The position numbers and the translations under genes are program-made. A stretch of DNA of 45,020 nucleotides from Thermoanaerobaculia bacterium. Lineage in GTDB: Bacteria; Acidobacteriota; Thermoanaerobaculia; Multivoradales; JAHEKO01. Below the pieces are notes generated by a model. That model was not told the DNA's origin and searched no databases. It saw only the letters and a program-made list of their open reading frames with translations. The stretch's first letter is position 1. Every line of letters starts with the position of its first letter. The stretch covers positions 1 to 45,020 of the forward strand of contig CALZIK010000017.1 of NCBI GenBank assembly GCA_945787635.1. The letters run 5' to 3'. Shown here piece after piece: positions 24,876 to 33,109 of the stretch.

Positions 24876-25856
24876 CTACTCGAGCTTGGCGAGGGCCTTC
24901 TTGGCCTCTTTGTGGCTCGGATCGATCGTCAGCGCCGAGCGGTAGGCGTTGGCCGCGAGCTCGGTCTCGCCACGCTGCTCGTAGACCATGCCCAGGCGCC
25001 AGTGTGCGTGCTCGTGTCCGGGCTCGCCCCGGCTGACGGGTCGGGCGAGGTAGGCCTGGAGCGCTTCGACCGCTCGCTCGAGGTTCTCACCCGAAAAAGC
25101 CGCCGAGCGGCCGATCTGGTAGAGAGCGGCCGAGAATCCGGGGTCGATCGCGAGCGCCTTCTCGAACGCCGCGGCGGCGCCGGAGTAGTTCTCTTGCTGC
25201 TGACGCGAGAAGCCCAGGTTGTAGTGCACCTCGGCGTTCTCGGGATCGACCTCGATCGCGCGCGAATAGGCGGCTTCGGCCTCGGGCCACTCCGACTCGT
25301 TGAAATGCATCCTACCCCTGAGGACGTGGCCCTGCTCGGGCGAGATCTTCATGAACTCGGCGATCTGTGCCTCGGCTTTCTCGCGGCTGCCGCCGGCGAT
25401 CGCGGGAGCGTTGGTGAGGTAGCCGATCCAAGCGTCACGGGCGTCGAGGTCCGCCGGCGCCAGCCGCACGGCCTCTTCGAAATGGGTGCGGGCATTCTTG
25501 GCCACGCCCATCTTCTTGAAAGCGTTGACCACGTTGATCTTCTCGACGTACGCGTGGCCGAGCCAGCGGTGAAACATGGCGCGTTCGGGCGCGCCTTCGA
25601 CGGCCGCCGAGAGCCTCTCGATGGCCGCGTCCCATTCCCCACTGTCGAAGTGGAGCCGGCCGAGATAGTAGTCGGCCCAGGCGCGGTCGGGTCCCGGGCC
25701 GACGGCGGCGAAGAACCTGGCCGCGCCGTCAGGGTCGCCAGCGTCGAAGAGGTCCGCGCCGGTCTGGAGGGAGGCCGGAGGGCTCTCGGCGGCCCGCAGG
25801 AACGGCGCCGACAACAGGAGCAGTGAGGCTAGGGCGGTAGCGATTCGGGCGCGCAT
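24876..25856 (-). CDS. Secreted TPR-repeat protein, 326 aa
   Basis: Residues 1-22 are a signal peptide. TPR-like helix pairs fill most of the rest: near 35-70 (DPDGAARFFAAVGPGPDRAW, YYLGRLHFDSGEWDAAIERL), 85-130, 175-250 (YSRAIEVDPENAEVHYNLGF, then AAAFEKALAIDPGFSAALYQ) and 280-326. The lipobox cysteine is absent, so it should be soluble and periplasmic. It converges on the DUF2235 gene with 9 bp between stop codons and diverges from the repeat-protein gene across 198 bp containing a palindromic operator. No enzymatic domain is visible. It is a different protein from the other two TPR genes in this window. Confidence 0.85.
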   Translation of the reverse strand: MRARIATALASLLLLSAPFLRAAESPPASLQTGADLFDAGDPDGAARFFAAVGPGPDRAWADYYLGRLHFDSGEWDAAIERLSAAVEGAPERAMFHRWLGHAYVEKINVVNAFKKMGVAKNARTHFEEAVRLAPADLDARDAWIGYLTNAPAIAGGSREKAEAQIAEFMKISPEQGHVLRGRMHFNESEWPEAEAAYSRAIEVDPENAEVHYNLGFSRQQQENYSGAAAAFEKALAIDPGFSAALYQIGRSAAFSGENLERAVEALQAYLARPVSRGEPGHEHAHWRLGMVYEQRGETELAANAYRSALTIDPSHKEAKKALAKLE

Positions 25857-25990
25857 GGATCCCTTGGACGAGCCGGTCGTGATCGGTGGAATGTCTCGAC
25901 GGGAGTTTCTACGGCTGGAGAAGGCCCCGAGTTTCGCTCGAAGCGAGAGGCTCGATCTGCAAGCTGTCTTACGAAGTGAAACCTTTTTCC

Positions 25991-26004
25991 ACTACCGTGG
26001 TAGT
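25991..26004. promoter_or_regulatory. Palindromic operator candidate upstream of the RIHDVTP-repeat gene
   Basis: ACTACC and GGTAGT flank a 2-nt centre, giving a 14-bp near-perfect palindrome 51 bp before the ATG at 26055. The ACTAC/GTAGT half-sites resemble those bound by BlaI/MecI/CopY-type repressors, which often control BlaR1-like genes. A TAGTAA at 26001-26006 could be the -10 element, with the palindrome between it and a weak -35 (GTGAAA at 25976-25981). No BlaI-type repressor is encoded in the window. Confidence 0.55.
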
Positions 26005-26054
26005 AATAGGGAGTCCGAGCGGACCGCAACCAGCCCTACCCAGGAGGCCACACC

Positions 26055-27206
26055 ATGAAGAAGACCCTGCATCGATCGATCATCGCGGCCGTACTGGCCG
26101 TCAGCGTCCTGGTCCTTTCGCCGGTGGTGCCGGTGGGATGGGGTGGCGACGGCGCGCTCGCCGAGGCGACCGGGGGAGTCACTGGGACCTGGGAAGCGAA
26201 GGTGGCCAACTGGAACCGGTCCAGCCGGTGGTGGCTCCAGCTCGACCGACGCTCGGGCTCGGGGCGCTCCAGCCATTCCTTCAGCGTTGAGGACGCCTCC
26301 CTGCGGGCCTTTCTGTCCGGGGCCGCCGGCTCGCACACCGTCGAGCGGGAAGCCGGCAGCTACCTGCTGACCAAGGACTCGGTCTCGAACGAGCGGGTGG
26401 CTGGCAGATTTGAATTCCATTCGAACCCCACGTTCCTGCGTGACATGGCCGCTCTGGGCTTCGAAGATCTGTCCGAGGTCAAGGTCTTCGAGCTGGCTTC
26501 GATTGACGTGACCACCGGCTTCATCCAGGAGCTCGCGACTCTCGGCTACGATCGCCTGGCGCTCGAACGGATCGTCGAGATGCGGATCCACGACGTCGAC
26601 GGCGACTACATCCGAGGCATGGCTCGAGCCGGCTACGAGAACCTGCCGGCCCGCCGCCTGGTCGAGATGCGCATCCACGACGTCACCCCCGACTACGTCG
26701 CTGCCATGGGCGGGCTCGGCCTCAACGGCCTCACGGCCGAGCGGCTGGTGGAGATGCGGATTCACGATGTCACGCCCGAGTACATCGAGGCTCTCGCCCG
26801 CGAGGGCTTCGAAGACCCCGGTTCGAGAGGCCTGGTGGAGATGAGGATCCATGACGTGACGCCGGAATACGTCAAGGCCGTGAGACGCTTCGGACTCGGG
26901 GAGGCCAGCACCGAGCGGTTGGTCGAGATGCGGATCCACGACGTTACGCCCGACTACCTCCAGGCGATGGCCGCGCTCGGCTACGCCGATCTTCCCGCCT
27001 CCAGATGGGTGGAGGCCCGCATTCACGACGTCAGGCCCGAGTACGTGAGGGCCCTGAGCGAGCTCGGCTATGGCGGACTGCCGCTTCGCACGCTCGTCCA
27101 GATGCGGATTCACGACGTGACGCCTGCCTATGTGCGCCGCACGAGTCGCGACGGCGACAAGCTGTCGGCTGACGATCTGATCGAGCGCCGGATCCACGGC
27201 GGATAG
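26055..27206 (+). CDS. Secreted protein of nine 29-residue RIHDVTP repeats, 383 aa
   Basis: Residues 1-37 contain an export signal. Residues 40-120 are a beta-rich region of unknown fold (GTWEAKVANW onward). From residue 124 to the end the protein consists of nine tandem units, eight of 29 residues and a last one of 28, with consensus x-TPxYVxAMxxLGY, x5-9, LVEMRIHDV. Similar repeats are known from the periplasmic part of BlaR1/M56-type sensor proteins and related secreted proteins, where they may bind a ligand or partner. There is no peptidase domain here, so this is a stand-alone repeat carrier. AGGAGG lies 11 nt before the ATG. A palindrome upstream suggests repressor control. Its stop is 21 bp before the promoter of the TetR operon. 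Confidence 0.85.
   Translation: MKKTLHRSIIAAVLAVSVLVLSPVVPVGWGGDGALAEATGGVTGTWEAKVANWNRSSRWWLQLDRRSGSGRSSHSFSVEDASLRAFLSGAAGSHTVEREAGSYLLTKDSVSNERVAGRFEFHSNPTFLRDMAALGFEDLSEVKVFELASIDVTTGFIQELATLGYDRLALERIVEMRIHDVDGDYIRGMARAGYENLPARRLVEMRIHDVTPDYVAAMGGLGLNGLTAERLVEMRIHDVTPEYIEALAREGFEDPGSRGLVEMRIHDVTPEYVKAVRRFGLGEASTERLVEMRIHDVTPDYLQAMAALGYADLPASRWVEARIHDVRPEYVRALSELGYGGLPLRTLVQMRIHDVTPAYVRRTSRDGDKLSADDLIERRIHGG
26424..27203 (+). repeat. Nine tandem 87-bp coding repeats
   Basis: The repeat array encodes residues 124-383 of the preceding protein. Units start every 87 bp from 26424; the ninth is 84 bp. Units 3-7 are the most alike at protein level (all keep MRIHDV or RIHDV at the end), while unit 1 is the most diverged (ELASIDV). 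DNA identity between units is moderate, with many synonymous changes, so the array looks old rather than recently amplified. Confidence 0.9.
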
Positions 27207-27226
27207 GCGGGGAGTCGGACAGCCCC

Positions 27227-27256
27227 TTGACGGTAGAGGCGGAGTGTCGGTAGACT
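27227..27256 (+). promoter_or_regulatory. Promoter of the TetR-receptor-catabolic operon
   Basis: TTGACG (27227-27232) and TAGACT (27251-27256) are separated by 18 bp and match the sigma-70 -35 and -10 consensus at five and four of six positions. The perfect palindrome at 27258-27277 begins 1 bp after the -10 element and would cover the transcription start, a classic layout for repression. The TetR gene begins 31 bp downstream of the -10. Confidence 0.65.
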
Positions 27257-27257
27257 C

Positions 27258-27277
27258 CCAACCGAACGTTCGGTTGG
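27258..27277. promoter_or_regulatory. Perfect 20-bp palindromic operator for the adjacent TetR-family regulator
   Basis: CCAACCGAAC and GTTCGGTTGG are exact reverse complements with no spacer. The site overlaps the expected transcription start and ends 10 bp before the TetR start codon. TetR-family proteins commonly bind such inverted repeats at their own promoters. I saw no second copy elsewhere in the window, so this is the single likely control point for the downstream genes. Confidence 0.8.
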
Positions 27278-27287
27278 TAGTCATCTC

Positions 27288-27971
27288 GTGCCCTCTGCAG
27301 CCGCAGACGATAGATCGGAAGCCTCAATCGCCCAGGCGCTCGAGGCGGCTCTGTGCCTGTTCTCGAGTCGGGGCTTTCGAGCCACGTCGATGCGTGCAAT
27401 CGCCTCGGCCTCGGGCCTCTCGGTCGGCAACCTCTACCACCACTTCTCCAACAAGGAAGAGATCTTCCAACGACTCATCGATCAGTACTGGGAGCGAGTG
27501 ACCGATCCGTCCATGCGACTCAACCAGCTCTTCGCGAAGGCCGACTTCCCGGACGATCTCGAGGAGATGGCGGCCGCGATCGAGGAGGTGGTCGAGGCCT
27601 TCAAGCCCTACATTCTCCTGATCTACGTTGACGTCATCGAATTCGAAGGCCGGCACATCCACGCCTTCTACGAAGGCATGGCGGGCCGTTTCGAGGCGGC
27701 CTACTCGGAGAAGTTTCGCCGGCGCCAGGCGGCGGGTGACTTTGGCGAGGGCGACCCGATGGTCGCGGTCATGGTCGCGACCCGCTGGCTGTTCTATTTC
27801 TACACCGTCGAGAAGTGCTTCGGTGTCCCGATGCACTTGGGCATGAGCCCACGAACAATGACCACGGAATTCATTCGGCTGCTTCGCTACGGCCTGCTTC
27901 CCAGGCCGAACGGCGAGCGCACGAAAACGCCCGCCGGATCCCCGGACCCGGCGAGGAAGGAGGCAAAATGA
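27288..27971 (+). CDS. TetR/AcrR-family repressor, 227 aa
   Basis: The helix-turn-helix lies at about residues 30-62 (TSMRAIASASGLSVGNLYHHFSNKEEIF is the family signature region). The C-terminal two thirds is helical and should hold the ligand pocket, with many aromatic residues (FKPYILLIYVDVIEFEG and RWLFYFYTVEKCFG) that fit a hydrophobic ligand. The start is GTG at 27288, just after the palindromic operator. The stop TGA overlaps the ATG of the TonB-dependent receptor by 4 nt (27968-27971), so regulator and receptor are translated together. The probable role is to repress itself and the downstream operon until the substrate or its CoA ester is present; the ligand is inferred, not seen. Confidence 0.92.
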   Translation: MPSAAADDRSEASIAQALEAALCLFSSRGFRATSMRAIASASGLSVGNLYHHFSNKEEIFQRLIDQYWERVTDPSMRLNQLFAKADFPDDLEEMAAAIEEVVEAFKPYILLIYVDVIEFEGRHIHAFYEGMAGRFEAAYSEKFRRRQAAGDFGEGDPMVAVMVATRWLFYFYTVEKCFGVPMHLGMSPRTMTTEFIRLLRYGLLPRPNGERTKTPAGSPDPARKEAK

Positions 27972-30235
27972 ATCGTTTCATCCCATTCATTTCGTTGGCG
28001 CTCATCGCGCTGCTCGCCGTGACGCCGGTCCCGGTGCTCGCGCAGGACGAAGACGAAGCCGAGAGCCAGGAAGCCGAGCCGACCGCAGAGGAAATGCTCC
28101 AGGAGGCCGACGTCATCACGGTCACCGCGCGCAAGCGTGAGGAGAATATCCAGGAGGTGCCGATCGCGATCACCATGATCAAGGGTGACGATTTCGAGGA
28201 GATCGCGCCCATGGACATCTCCGAGATCCAGGCCAACGTGCCGAATCTCTCGATCTATGCCGGGCGCAACCAGTCGACCACCCTGACCGCCTTTATGCGC
28301 GGCGTCGGCCAGGCCGACCCGCTCTGGGGCGTCGATCCCGGCGTCGGGCTCTACCTGGACGATGTCTACATCGCCCGGCCCCAGGGCGCCCTGCTCGACG
28401 TCTTCGACGTCGCCCGGGTCGAGGTTCTGCGCGGCCCGCAGGGGACCCTCTACGGCAAGAACACCATCGGCGGCGCGATCAAGTACGTGAGCAAGGAGAT
28501 CACCGATACCCCGGAGGGATCGATCGCGGTGACGCTCGGCTCGTTCTCGAACCAGGACTTCAAGATGAGCCTTGCCGGACCGCTTTCCGAAGGCAAGCTG
28601 CGCGGCAAGGTCGCGTTCGCTTCGCTTCAGCACGACGGCTACGGCGACAACCTCTTCCAGAACCGCGAGGTATCGAACAAGGACACCACGGCCTTTCGGG
28701 TTGGCCTGGATTGGCTCGCATCCGATGACGTGACCGTCAAACTCAGGTACGACCAGACCAAAGACACCGCCGAGCCCAAAGGCCTGACGCGGCTGGCGGC
28801 CAACACAGTTTGCCCGGTATTCTATGGCATCCAGTGTCCGGTCCTCGACAACTTCGACACCCAGAGCGGCCTGCCGCCCACCAACGGCACCGACTCCGAG
28901 GGCTGGGGTCTCACGGTCACTTGGGACATCAACGACGACTGGCAGTTCAAGTCGATCACCGCCCATCGCGAGACCGATTCGAAAAACAATATCGATTTCG
29001 ACACCTCACCGGCGCGAATCGTCGACGTGTTCGCGAGCTATTTCGACGAACAGGATTCCCAGGAGTTCCAATTCATCTACAGCGGTGGCGAGAAGCTCGA
29101 CGGCGTCTTCGGCCTGTATTACTTCGACGGCTTTGCCGGCGGGCTGGTCCAGAACATCTTCCTCGACGGGACGCTTTTCCCCTTTCCGCCCTTTCCGCAG
29201 TTCGGCACCACCGACGGTGACACCAACACCGATTCGCTGGCCGTCTTCGGGGACGGCAGCTATCAAATCAACGAGAAGCTGACGTTCAATTTCGGTGCTC
29301 GCTTCACCGAAGAGGACAAGAACGGCCGCGCCTTCAACGCCGGCTACCTCGACGACACCTTCTCGATGCCGGTCATCGTGACGGCGAACTACGACCAGAC
29401 CAAGACGTTCTCTTCGCTCTCGCCCAAACTCGGCCTCGACTACCAGTTCAACGACGACGTCATGGGCTATGTCTCGCTCAGCCGTGGCTTCAAGAGCGGC
29501 GGGTTCAACGTCCGCGCGCAGACGCTCTTCGTTCCCAAGACCGGCGAGCCCTTTGTGGACGAGGAGCTCACCGTGGCCGAGGTGGGCGTCAAGTCGGTGC
29601 TTGCCAACCGCAGCCTGGTCTTGAACGCGGCCCTCTTCACCGGTGACTACACCGACGTTCAGGTCTCGACCTTCACCGAGTTCGACAGCGACGGCGATGG
29701 CACGGCCGAGTCTTTCCTCGGCGACTTCGTCAATGCCGGCGATGCGACGCTCAACGGTCTGGAGGTCGAGTGGGACTGGAAGTCGCCGACGGTGAGCTGG
29801 CTCGGGCTGTCGGGGAACCTGAGCTTGCTCGACACGAGCGAGAACTTTGTCGACACCGATGACAATGATCTGGCTGACGTCCAGGTCATCACCAACGCCC
29901 CCGAGCTGACCGGCGCGCTCAACCTGAATTTCAACCAGCCCGCCTGGGGCGGTCTGATCAGCGGCAGCGTCGGTTACGCCTACCGCGACGACTCCGAGCT
30001 GACCAACGAGGGCAACGGGACGACTCCGATCGTGCAGAAGGCGTTCGACCTGGTCAACGCCCGAATCGGCTGGCTGTCGAGCGACGGCAAGTGGTCGGTC
30101 GCGATCAACGGCAAGAACTTGACCGATGAGGTCTACTTGACGAACGGCTACAACATCCCGGCGCTCGCGATCCTGCAAGGCTCGCTCGGCCAGCCGCGTA
30201 CGGTGACCGCGACCATCGGGCGCCGTCTCTTCTAG
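27968..30235 (+). CDS. TonB-dependent outer-membrane receptor, 755 aa
   Basis: Residues 1-25 are a signal peptide, followed by an acidic linker and a TonB box (DVITVTARK, about 50-58). The plug domain (about 60-180) contains PNLSIYAGRN, MRGVGQ and VEVLRGPQGTLYGKNTIGGAI. The remaining 570 residues form the 22-strand barrel, ending in the expected C-terminal aromatic strand (VTATIGRRLF). This plug type is common among receptors of sphingomonads and related bacteria for sugars, aromatics and hydrophobic compounds; it has no separate signalling domain. AAGGAGG precedes the ATG by 4-5 nt, inside the TetR gene end. Linkage to CoA ligase, thiolase and hydrolases suggests import of an organic substrate rather than iron; this is inference. 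Confidence 0.94.
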   Translation: MNRFIPFISLALIALLAVTPVPVLAQDEDEAESQEAEPTAEEMLQEADVITVTARKREENIQEVPIAITMIKGDDFEEIAPMDISEIQANVPNLSIYAGRNQSTTLTAFMRGVGQADPLWGVDPGVGLYLDDVYIARPQGALLDVFDVARVEVLRGPQGTLYGKNTIGGAIKYVSKEITDTPEGSIAVTLGSFSNQDFKMSLAGPLSEGKLRGKVAFASLQHDGYGDNLFQNREVSNKDTTAFRVGLDWLASDDVTVKLRYDQTKDTAEPKGLTRLAANTVCPVFYGIQCPVLDNFDTQSGLPPTNGTDSEGWGLTVTWDINDDWQFKSITAHRETDSKNNIDFDTSPARIVDVFASYFDEQDSQEFQFIYSGGEKLDGVFGLYYFDGFAGGLVQNIFLDGTLFPFPPFPQFGTTDGDTNTDSLAVFGDGSYQINEKLTFNFGARFTEEDKNGRAFNAGYLDDTFSMPVIVTANYDQTKTFSSLSPKLGLDYQFNDDVMGYVSLSRGFKSGGFNVRAQTLFVPKTGEPFVDEELTVAEVGVKSVLANRSLVLNAALFTGDYTDVQVSTFTEFDSDGDGTAESFLGDFVNAGDATLNGLEVEWDWKSPTVSWLGLSGNLSLLDTSENFVDTDDNDLADVQVITNAPELTGALNLNFNQPAWGGLISGSVGYAYRDDSELTNEGNGTTPIVQKAFDLVNARIGWLSSDGKWSVAINGKNLTDEVYLTNGYNIPALAILQGSLGQPRTVTATIGRRLF

Positions 30236-30241
30236 TCATCC

Positions 30242-30278
30242 GACCGCACCCCGGCGCGACTCGGGCCGGGGTGCGGTC
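30242..30278 (+). terminator. Strong 14-bp hairpin after the receptor gene, without a T-tract
   Basis: Positions 30242-30255 and 30265-30278 are perfect reverse complements (GACCGCACCCCGGC and its complement) around a 9-nt loop. The stem starts 7 bp after the receptor stop. No run of T follows, and the next gene's ribosome site AAAGGAG starts about 8 nt later. It may be a partial terminator, a barrier that protects the receptor mRNA end, or a site of processing. It could lower expression of the downstream catabolic genes relative to the receptor. Confidence 0.7.
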
Positions 30279-30296
30279 CTCAGCAAAGGAGTCACC

Positions 30297-31049
30297 ATGA
30301 AAGAGACCGGATTGTCCGGCAGGGTGGTGATCGTCACCGGCGGCGCTGCGGGCATCGGCAGGGCCACGGTCGAGGCGTTTGCCGCCGAAGGCTCTCGGGT
30401 AGCGGTGTGGGACATCGGCGACAGCGAAGCGCCCGAGAACGGCCTGTTTCAAGCGGTCGACGTCACCGATTCGAAGGCCGTCGACGCCGCGGTCGAGGAG
30501 GTCGTCGAGCGCTTCGGAAGCATCGACGTCCTGGTCAACAACGCCGGTATCGTCCGCGATGCCCAGCTGGTCAAGTGGAAGGACGGCGAGGTCGTGAGCG
30601 TCATGTCCGACGAGCAGTTCGACGGCGTCATCGCGGTGAACCTGAAGGGCGTCTTCAACTGCGGCCGCGCCGTCGCCCCGCACATGATCAGAGGCGGTGG
30701 AGGAGTCATCCTGAACGCCTCCTCGGTCGTGGGCCTGTACGGCAACTTCGGCCAGAGCAACTACGCGCCCACCAAGGCTGGCGTCATCAACCTGTCGAAG
30801 ACCTGGTCGCGCGAGCTCGGCCGCTACGGCATCCGCGTGAACGCCGTAGCGCCGGGTTTCATCGGCACGGAGATTCTCAAGAGCATGCCCCAAAAGGTCC
30901 TCGACGGCATGGTCGCGCGCACGCCGATCGGCCGCATGGGCGAGCCTTCCGACATCGCCAACGCCTATCTCTGGCTGGCTTCCGACGCGGCGACCTTCGT
31001 CACCGGCGCGGTACTCTCGGTGGACGGCGGCCTGGTGGTGGGCACCTGA
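30297..31049 (+). CDS. Short-chain dehydrogenase/reductase, FabG-like, 250 aa
   Basis: This is a classical SDR: TGGAAGIG cofactor motif (14-21), NNAG (81-84), catalytic Ser at 142-143, Y156 and K160 in NYAPTK. D39 at the end of strand 2 suggests preference for NAD(H) over NADP(H). The length is standard. It is most like FabG or 3-hydroxyacyl-CoA dehydrogenases of the SDR type, so oxidation of a hydroxyacyl or alcohol intermediate is plausible; the substrate is not determined. A ribosome site AAAGGAG precedes the ATG. It is the first gene after the hairpin and lies 21 bp before the FabH-like gene. Confidence 0.9.
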   Translation: MKETGLSGRVVIVTGGAAGIGRATVEAFAAEGSRVAVWDIGDSEAPENGLFQAVDVTDSKAVDAAVEEVVERFGSIDVLVNNAGIVRDAQLVKWKDGEVVSVMSDEQFDGVIAVNLKGVFNCGRAVAPHMIRGGGGVILNASSVVGLYGNFGQSNYAPTKAGVINLSKTWSRELGRYGIRVNAVAPGFIGTEILKSMPQKVLDGMVARTPIGRMGEPSDIANAYLWLASDAATFVTGAVLSVDGGLVVGT

Positions 31050-31070
31050 GGGACGGCGGGAGGACCAGGG

Positions 31071-32084
31071 ATGGATCGAATCGGCCAGATCGTCGCGACT
31101 GCCCGCTACTTGCCCGAGATCGAGATCTCGAACGACGACTTGCGTGCTCGGTTCACCGACTCGCCCGACTTCGTCGACAAGATGGAGGAGTCCACCGGGA
31201 TCCGCCGCCGCTGGTATGCGCCGGAGGACTGGGCGACCTCGGACCTGGCGCTCCCGGCCGCCGCGAAGGCGCTCGAACGAGCCGGACGCAGCGCAGAGGA
31301 CGTCGATCTGGTGATCGTCGGCACGGACTCGCCGGACTACATCACGCCGGCGACCTCGGTGGTGCTCCAGCACAAGCTGGGCGCGGTCAACGCCGGCACC
31401 TTCGACATCGGTTGTGCCTGTGCTTCCTTTCCCACCGGGCTGGCAACCGCGGCGGGCTGGCTGGCCACGAATCGTTCTCTCCGGACCGTTCTGGTGGTCG
31501 GCGTCTACATGATGCACAAGCTCGCGGCGCCGGATGATCCGATGGTCTTTTTCTACGGCGACGGCGCGGGAGCGGCGGTGCTCGAGGCCGGCGACCAGCC
31601 GGGGTTCGTGGCCGCCGCCACCCAGGCTGACGGCTCGTATCATCGGCACTGGGGGATCTACTCGGGTGGCACCTACGAGCCGGCGACCGCGGCGAGCGTG
31701 GAGGAGGGACGGACGCGGGTGCGGTTGATCGAGCGCTATCCTCCCGAGGTCAACCACGAGGGCTGGCCGCGGCTGGTGCGCCGCCTGGCCCAAAACGGTG
31801 ACTTCGGCCTCGACGAGATCAGCCTTCTGATCTTCACCCAGGTGCGCAAGCCCTCGATCGAGCTGGTGATGGAGGAGCTCGGCCTGCCCTTGGAGAGAAC
31901 CCACACGATCATGGAGGAGTGTGGCTACACCGGCTCGGCTTGTCTGGGGATGGCGTTCGACGATGCCGTCGCCCAGGGCGAGGTCTCGCCCGGCGACCTG
32001 GTGGTCTTCGTCGGCTCGGGGGTCGGCTACAACCAGGCGGGCTGCGCGTTTCGGATCCAGCACGATCTTGGAGGTCACGAATGA
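31071..32084 (+). CDS. FabH/KAS III-like protein with altered catalytic triad, 337 aa
   Basis: The thiolase-fold KAS III pattern is present along the full length. The nucleophile aligns as C117 in FDIGCACASF. Aligning the C-terminal half to E. coli FabH puts T256 (IFTQ) where the catalytic His of PHQAN lies, and Y286 (CGYTGSA) where the Asn of HGNTSAAS lies. The Cys is kept but His and Asn are lost, so decarboxylative Claisen condensation as in FabH is unlikely. Acyl transfer, another C-C reaction or a structural role beside the operon's thiolase is possible. GGGAGGA precedes the ATG by about 8 nt. The stop overlaps the next gene by 4 nt (ATGA, 32081-32084). The fold is sure; the activity is open. 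Confidence 0.85.
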   Translation: MDRIGQIVATARYLPEIEISNDDLRARFTDSPDFVDKMEESTGIRRRWYAPEDWATSDLALPAAAKALERAGRSAEDVDLVIVGTDSPDYITPATSVVLQHKLGAVNAGTFDIGCACASFPTGLATAAGWLATNRSLRTVLVVGVYMMHKLAAPDDPMVFFYGDGAGAAVLEAGDQPGFVAAATQADGSYHRHWGIYSGGTYEPATAASVEEGRTRVRLIERYPPEVNHEGWPRLVRRLAQNGDFGLDEISLLIFTQVRKPSIELVMEELGLPLERTHTIMEECGYTGSACLGMAFDDAVAQGEVSPGDLVVFVGSGVGYNQAGCAFRIQHDLGGHE

Positions 32085-33109
32085 AGACACGAGCTCGTTC
32101 CGACGGTTCCGCCCTGAGCTGGGTGCTCGGGATCCTCACGGTGATCGTGCTCCTCCTCGTAGCGGGCTTCTGGTGGATGCGGGCGAACCCTCTCGCCGTC
32201 TACGAGCGCGTCACGCGCCGCGCGCTTGCCAAGGCCGGCCTCGAGCTCGAGAGGATCGACACTCAGGTCGGTAACCTCGCCTATTGGGAAGGAGGCGACG
32301 GCTCAACGATCGTCCTGCTGCACGGCGTCGGGGATCAGGCTGGAGCGTTTCAGGGCATCGTCTCGAGCCTGTTGGCCGACCATCGGGTTCTGATTCCGGA
32401 TCTTCCGGGACACGGCGACAGCGAGCCCACCGAGGGGACCCTGCCGATGGAGCTGGTGTACACGGGCGTCGAGGAACTCCTGGCCGCAGCGGCGCCCGGC
32501 GAGCCGGTCATTCTGGTAGGCCACTCGATGGGAGCGTGGCTTGCGACGATCCAGGCTCACCGCCATCCGGCATCCGTGAGCCGGGTCATCTTGATCAACG
32601 GCGGCGCGCTCACCGGTGACCGGCCGGACTTGAGCCTGGCGCCGGTTGACCGGGAGGCGGCCCGGAACCTGATGGCGGCGCTGCGCGACCCGGCCAGTCC
32701 GCCGACCCCGGACTTCGTGCTCGACGACATCGTCGAGCAGTCGGCAATGGGTCCTATCGGCCGGGTGACCGCCGATGTCGGCTCTCTGGTTGCCCATCTT
32801 CTGGACGGGCGCCTGAGTGAGGTCACGGTACCGGTCGATCTGCTCTGGGGCGAGTCGGATCAGTTGATGACTCTCGCCTACGCCGAGCGCATGGCGGCCG
32901 AGCTGCCGCGCGCGCGGATCACGACCATCTCGGGCTGCGGCCACCATCCCGCCAACGAGTGCCCGGCGAAGCTCGCGGTACGGCTCGCCGACGTTCTCGC
33001 GATGGAGCCGCCCGCTGCTGCGACCGAGCCAGGGCCAGAGCCAGAACCATTCGGCGCCCCGATCGACGAATCGGCGGCGGCCGCTGAGGCGACCGGGGAA
33101 GCGCAGTGA
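32081..33109 (+). CDS. Membrane-anchored alpha/beta hydrolase, 342 aa
   Basis: Residues 12-32 form a single N-terminal transmembrane helix. The hydrolase domain runs from about 62 to 308, with an HGVGD oxyanion block (81-85), nucleophile S149 in GHSMG, acid D260 in WGESD and base H288 or H289 in GCGHHP. The last 35 residues are a Pro/Glu/Ala-rich tail without predicted structure. The charge pattern before the helix (KTRAR) suggests the hydrolase domain faces the periplasm. Ester, lactone or C-C bond hydrolysis are all possible. It is coupled by 4-nt overlaps to the FabH-like gene before it and to a second hydrolase after it. Confidence 0.88.
   Translation: MKTRARSDGSALSWVLGILTVIVLLLVAGFWWMRANPLAVYERVTRRALAKAGLELERIDTQVGNLAYWEGGDGSTIVLLHGVGDQAGAFQGIVSSLLADHRVLIPDLPGHGDSEPTEGTLPMELVYTGVEELLAAAAPGEPVILVGHSMGAWLATIQAHRHPASVSRVILINGGALTGDRPDLSLAPVDREAARNLMAALRDPASPPTPDFVLDDIVEQSAMGPIGRVTADVGSLVAHLLDGRLSEVTVPVDLLWGESDQLMTLAYAERMAAELPRARITTISGCGHHPANECPAKLAVRLADVLAMEPPAAATEPGPEPEPFGAPIDESAAAAEATGEAQ

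Noticed and set aside
30105-32090. A 661-codon open frame on the minus strand
   Set aside because: It lies opposite the SDR and FabH-like genes, which have full family motifs. The translated product has low-complexity Arg/Asp/Gly/His composition typical of antisense frames in GC-rich DNA.
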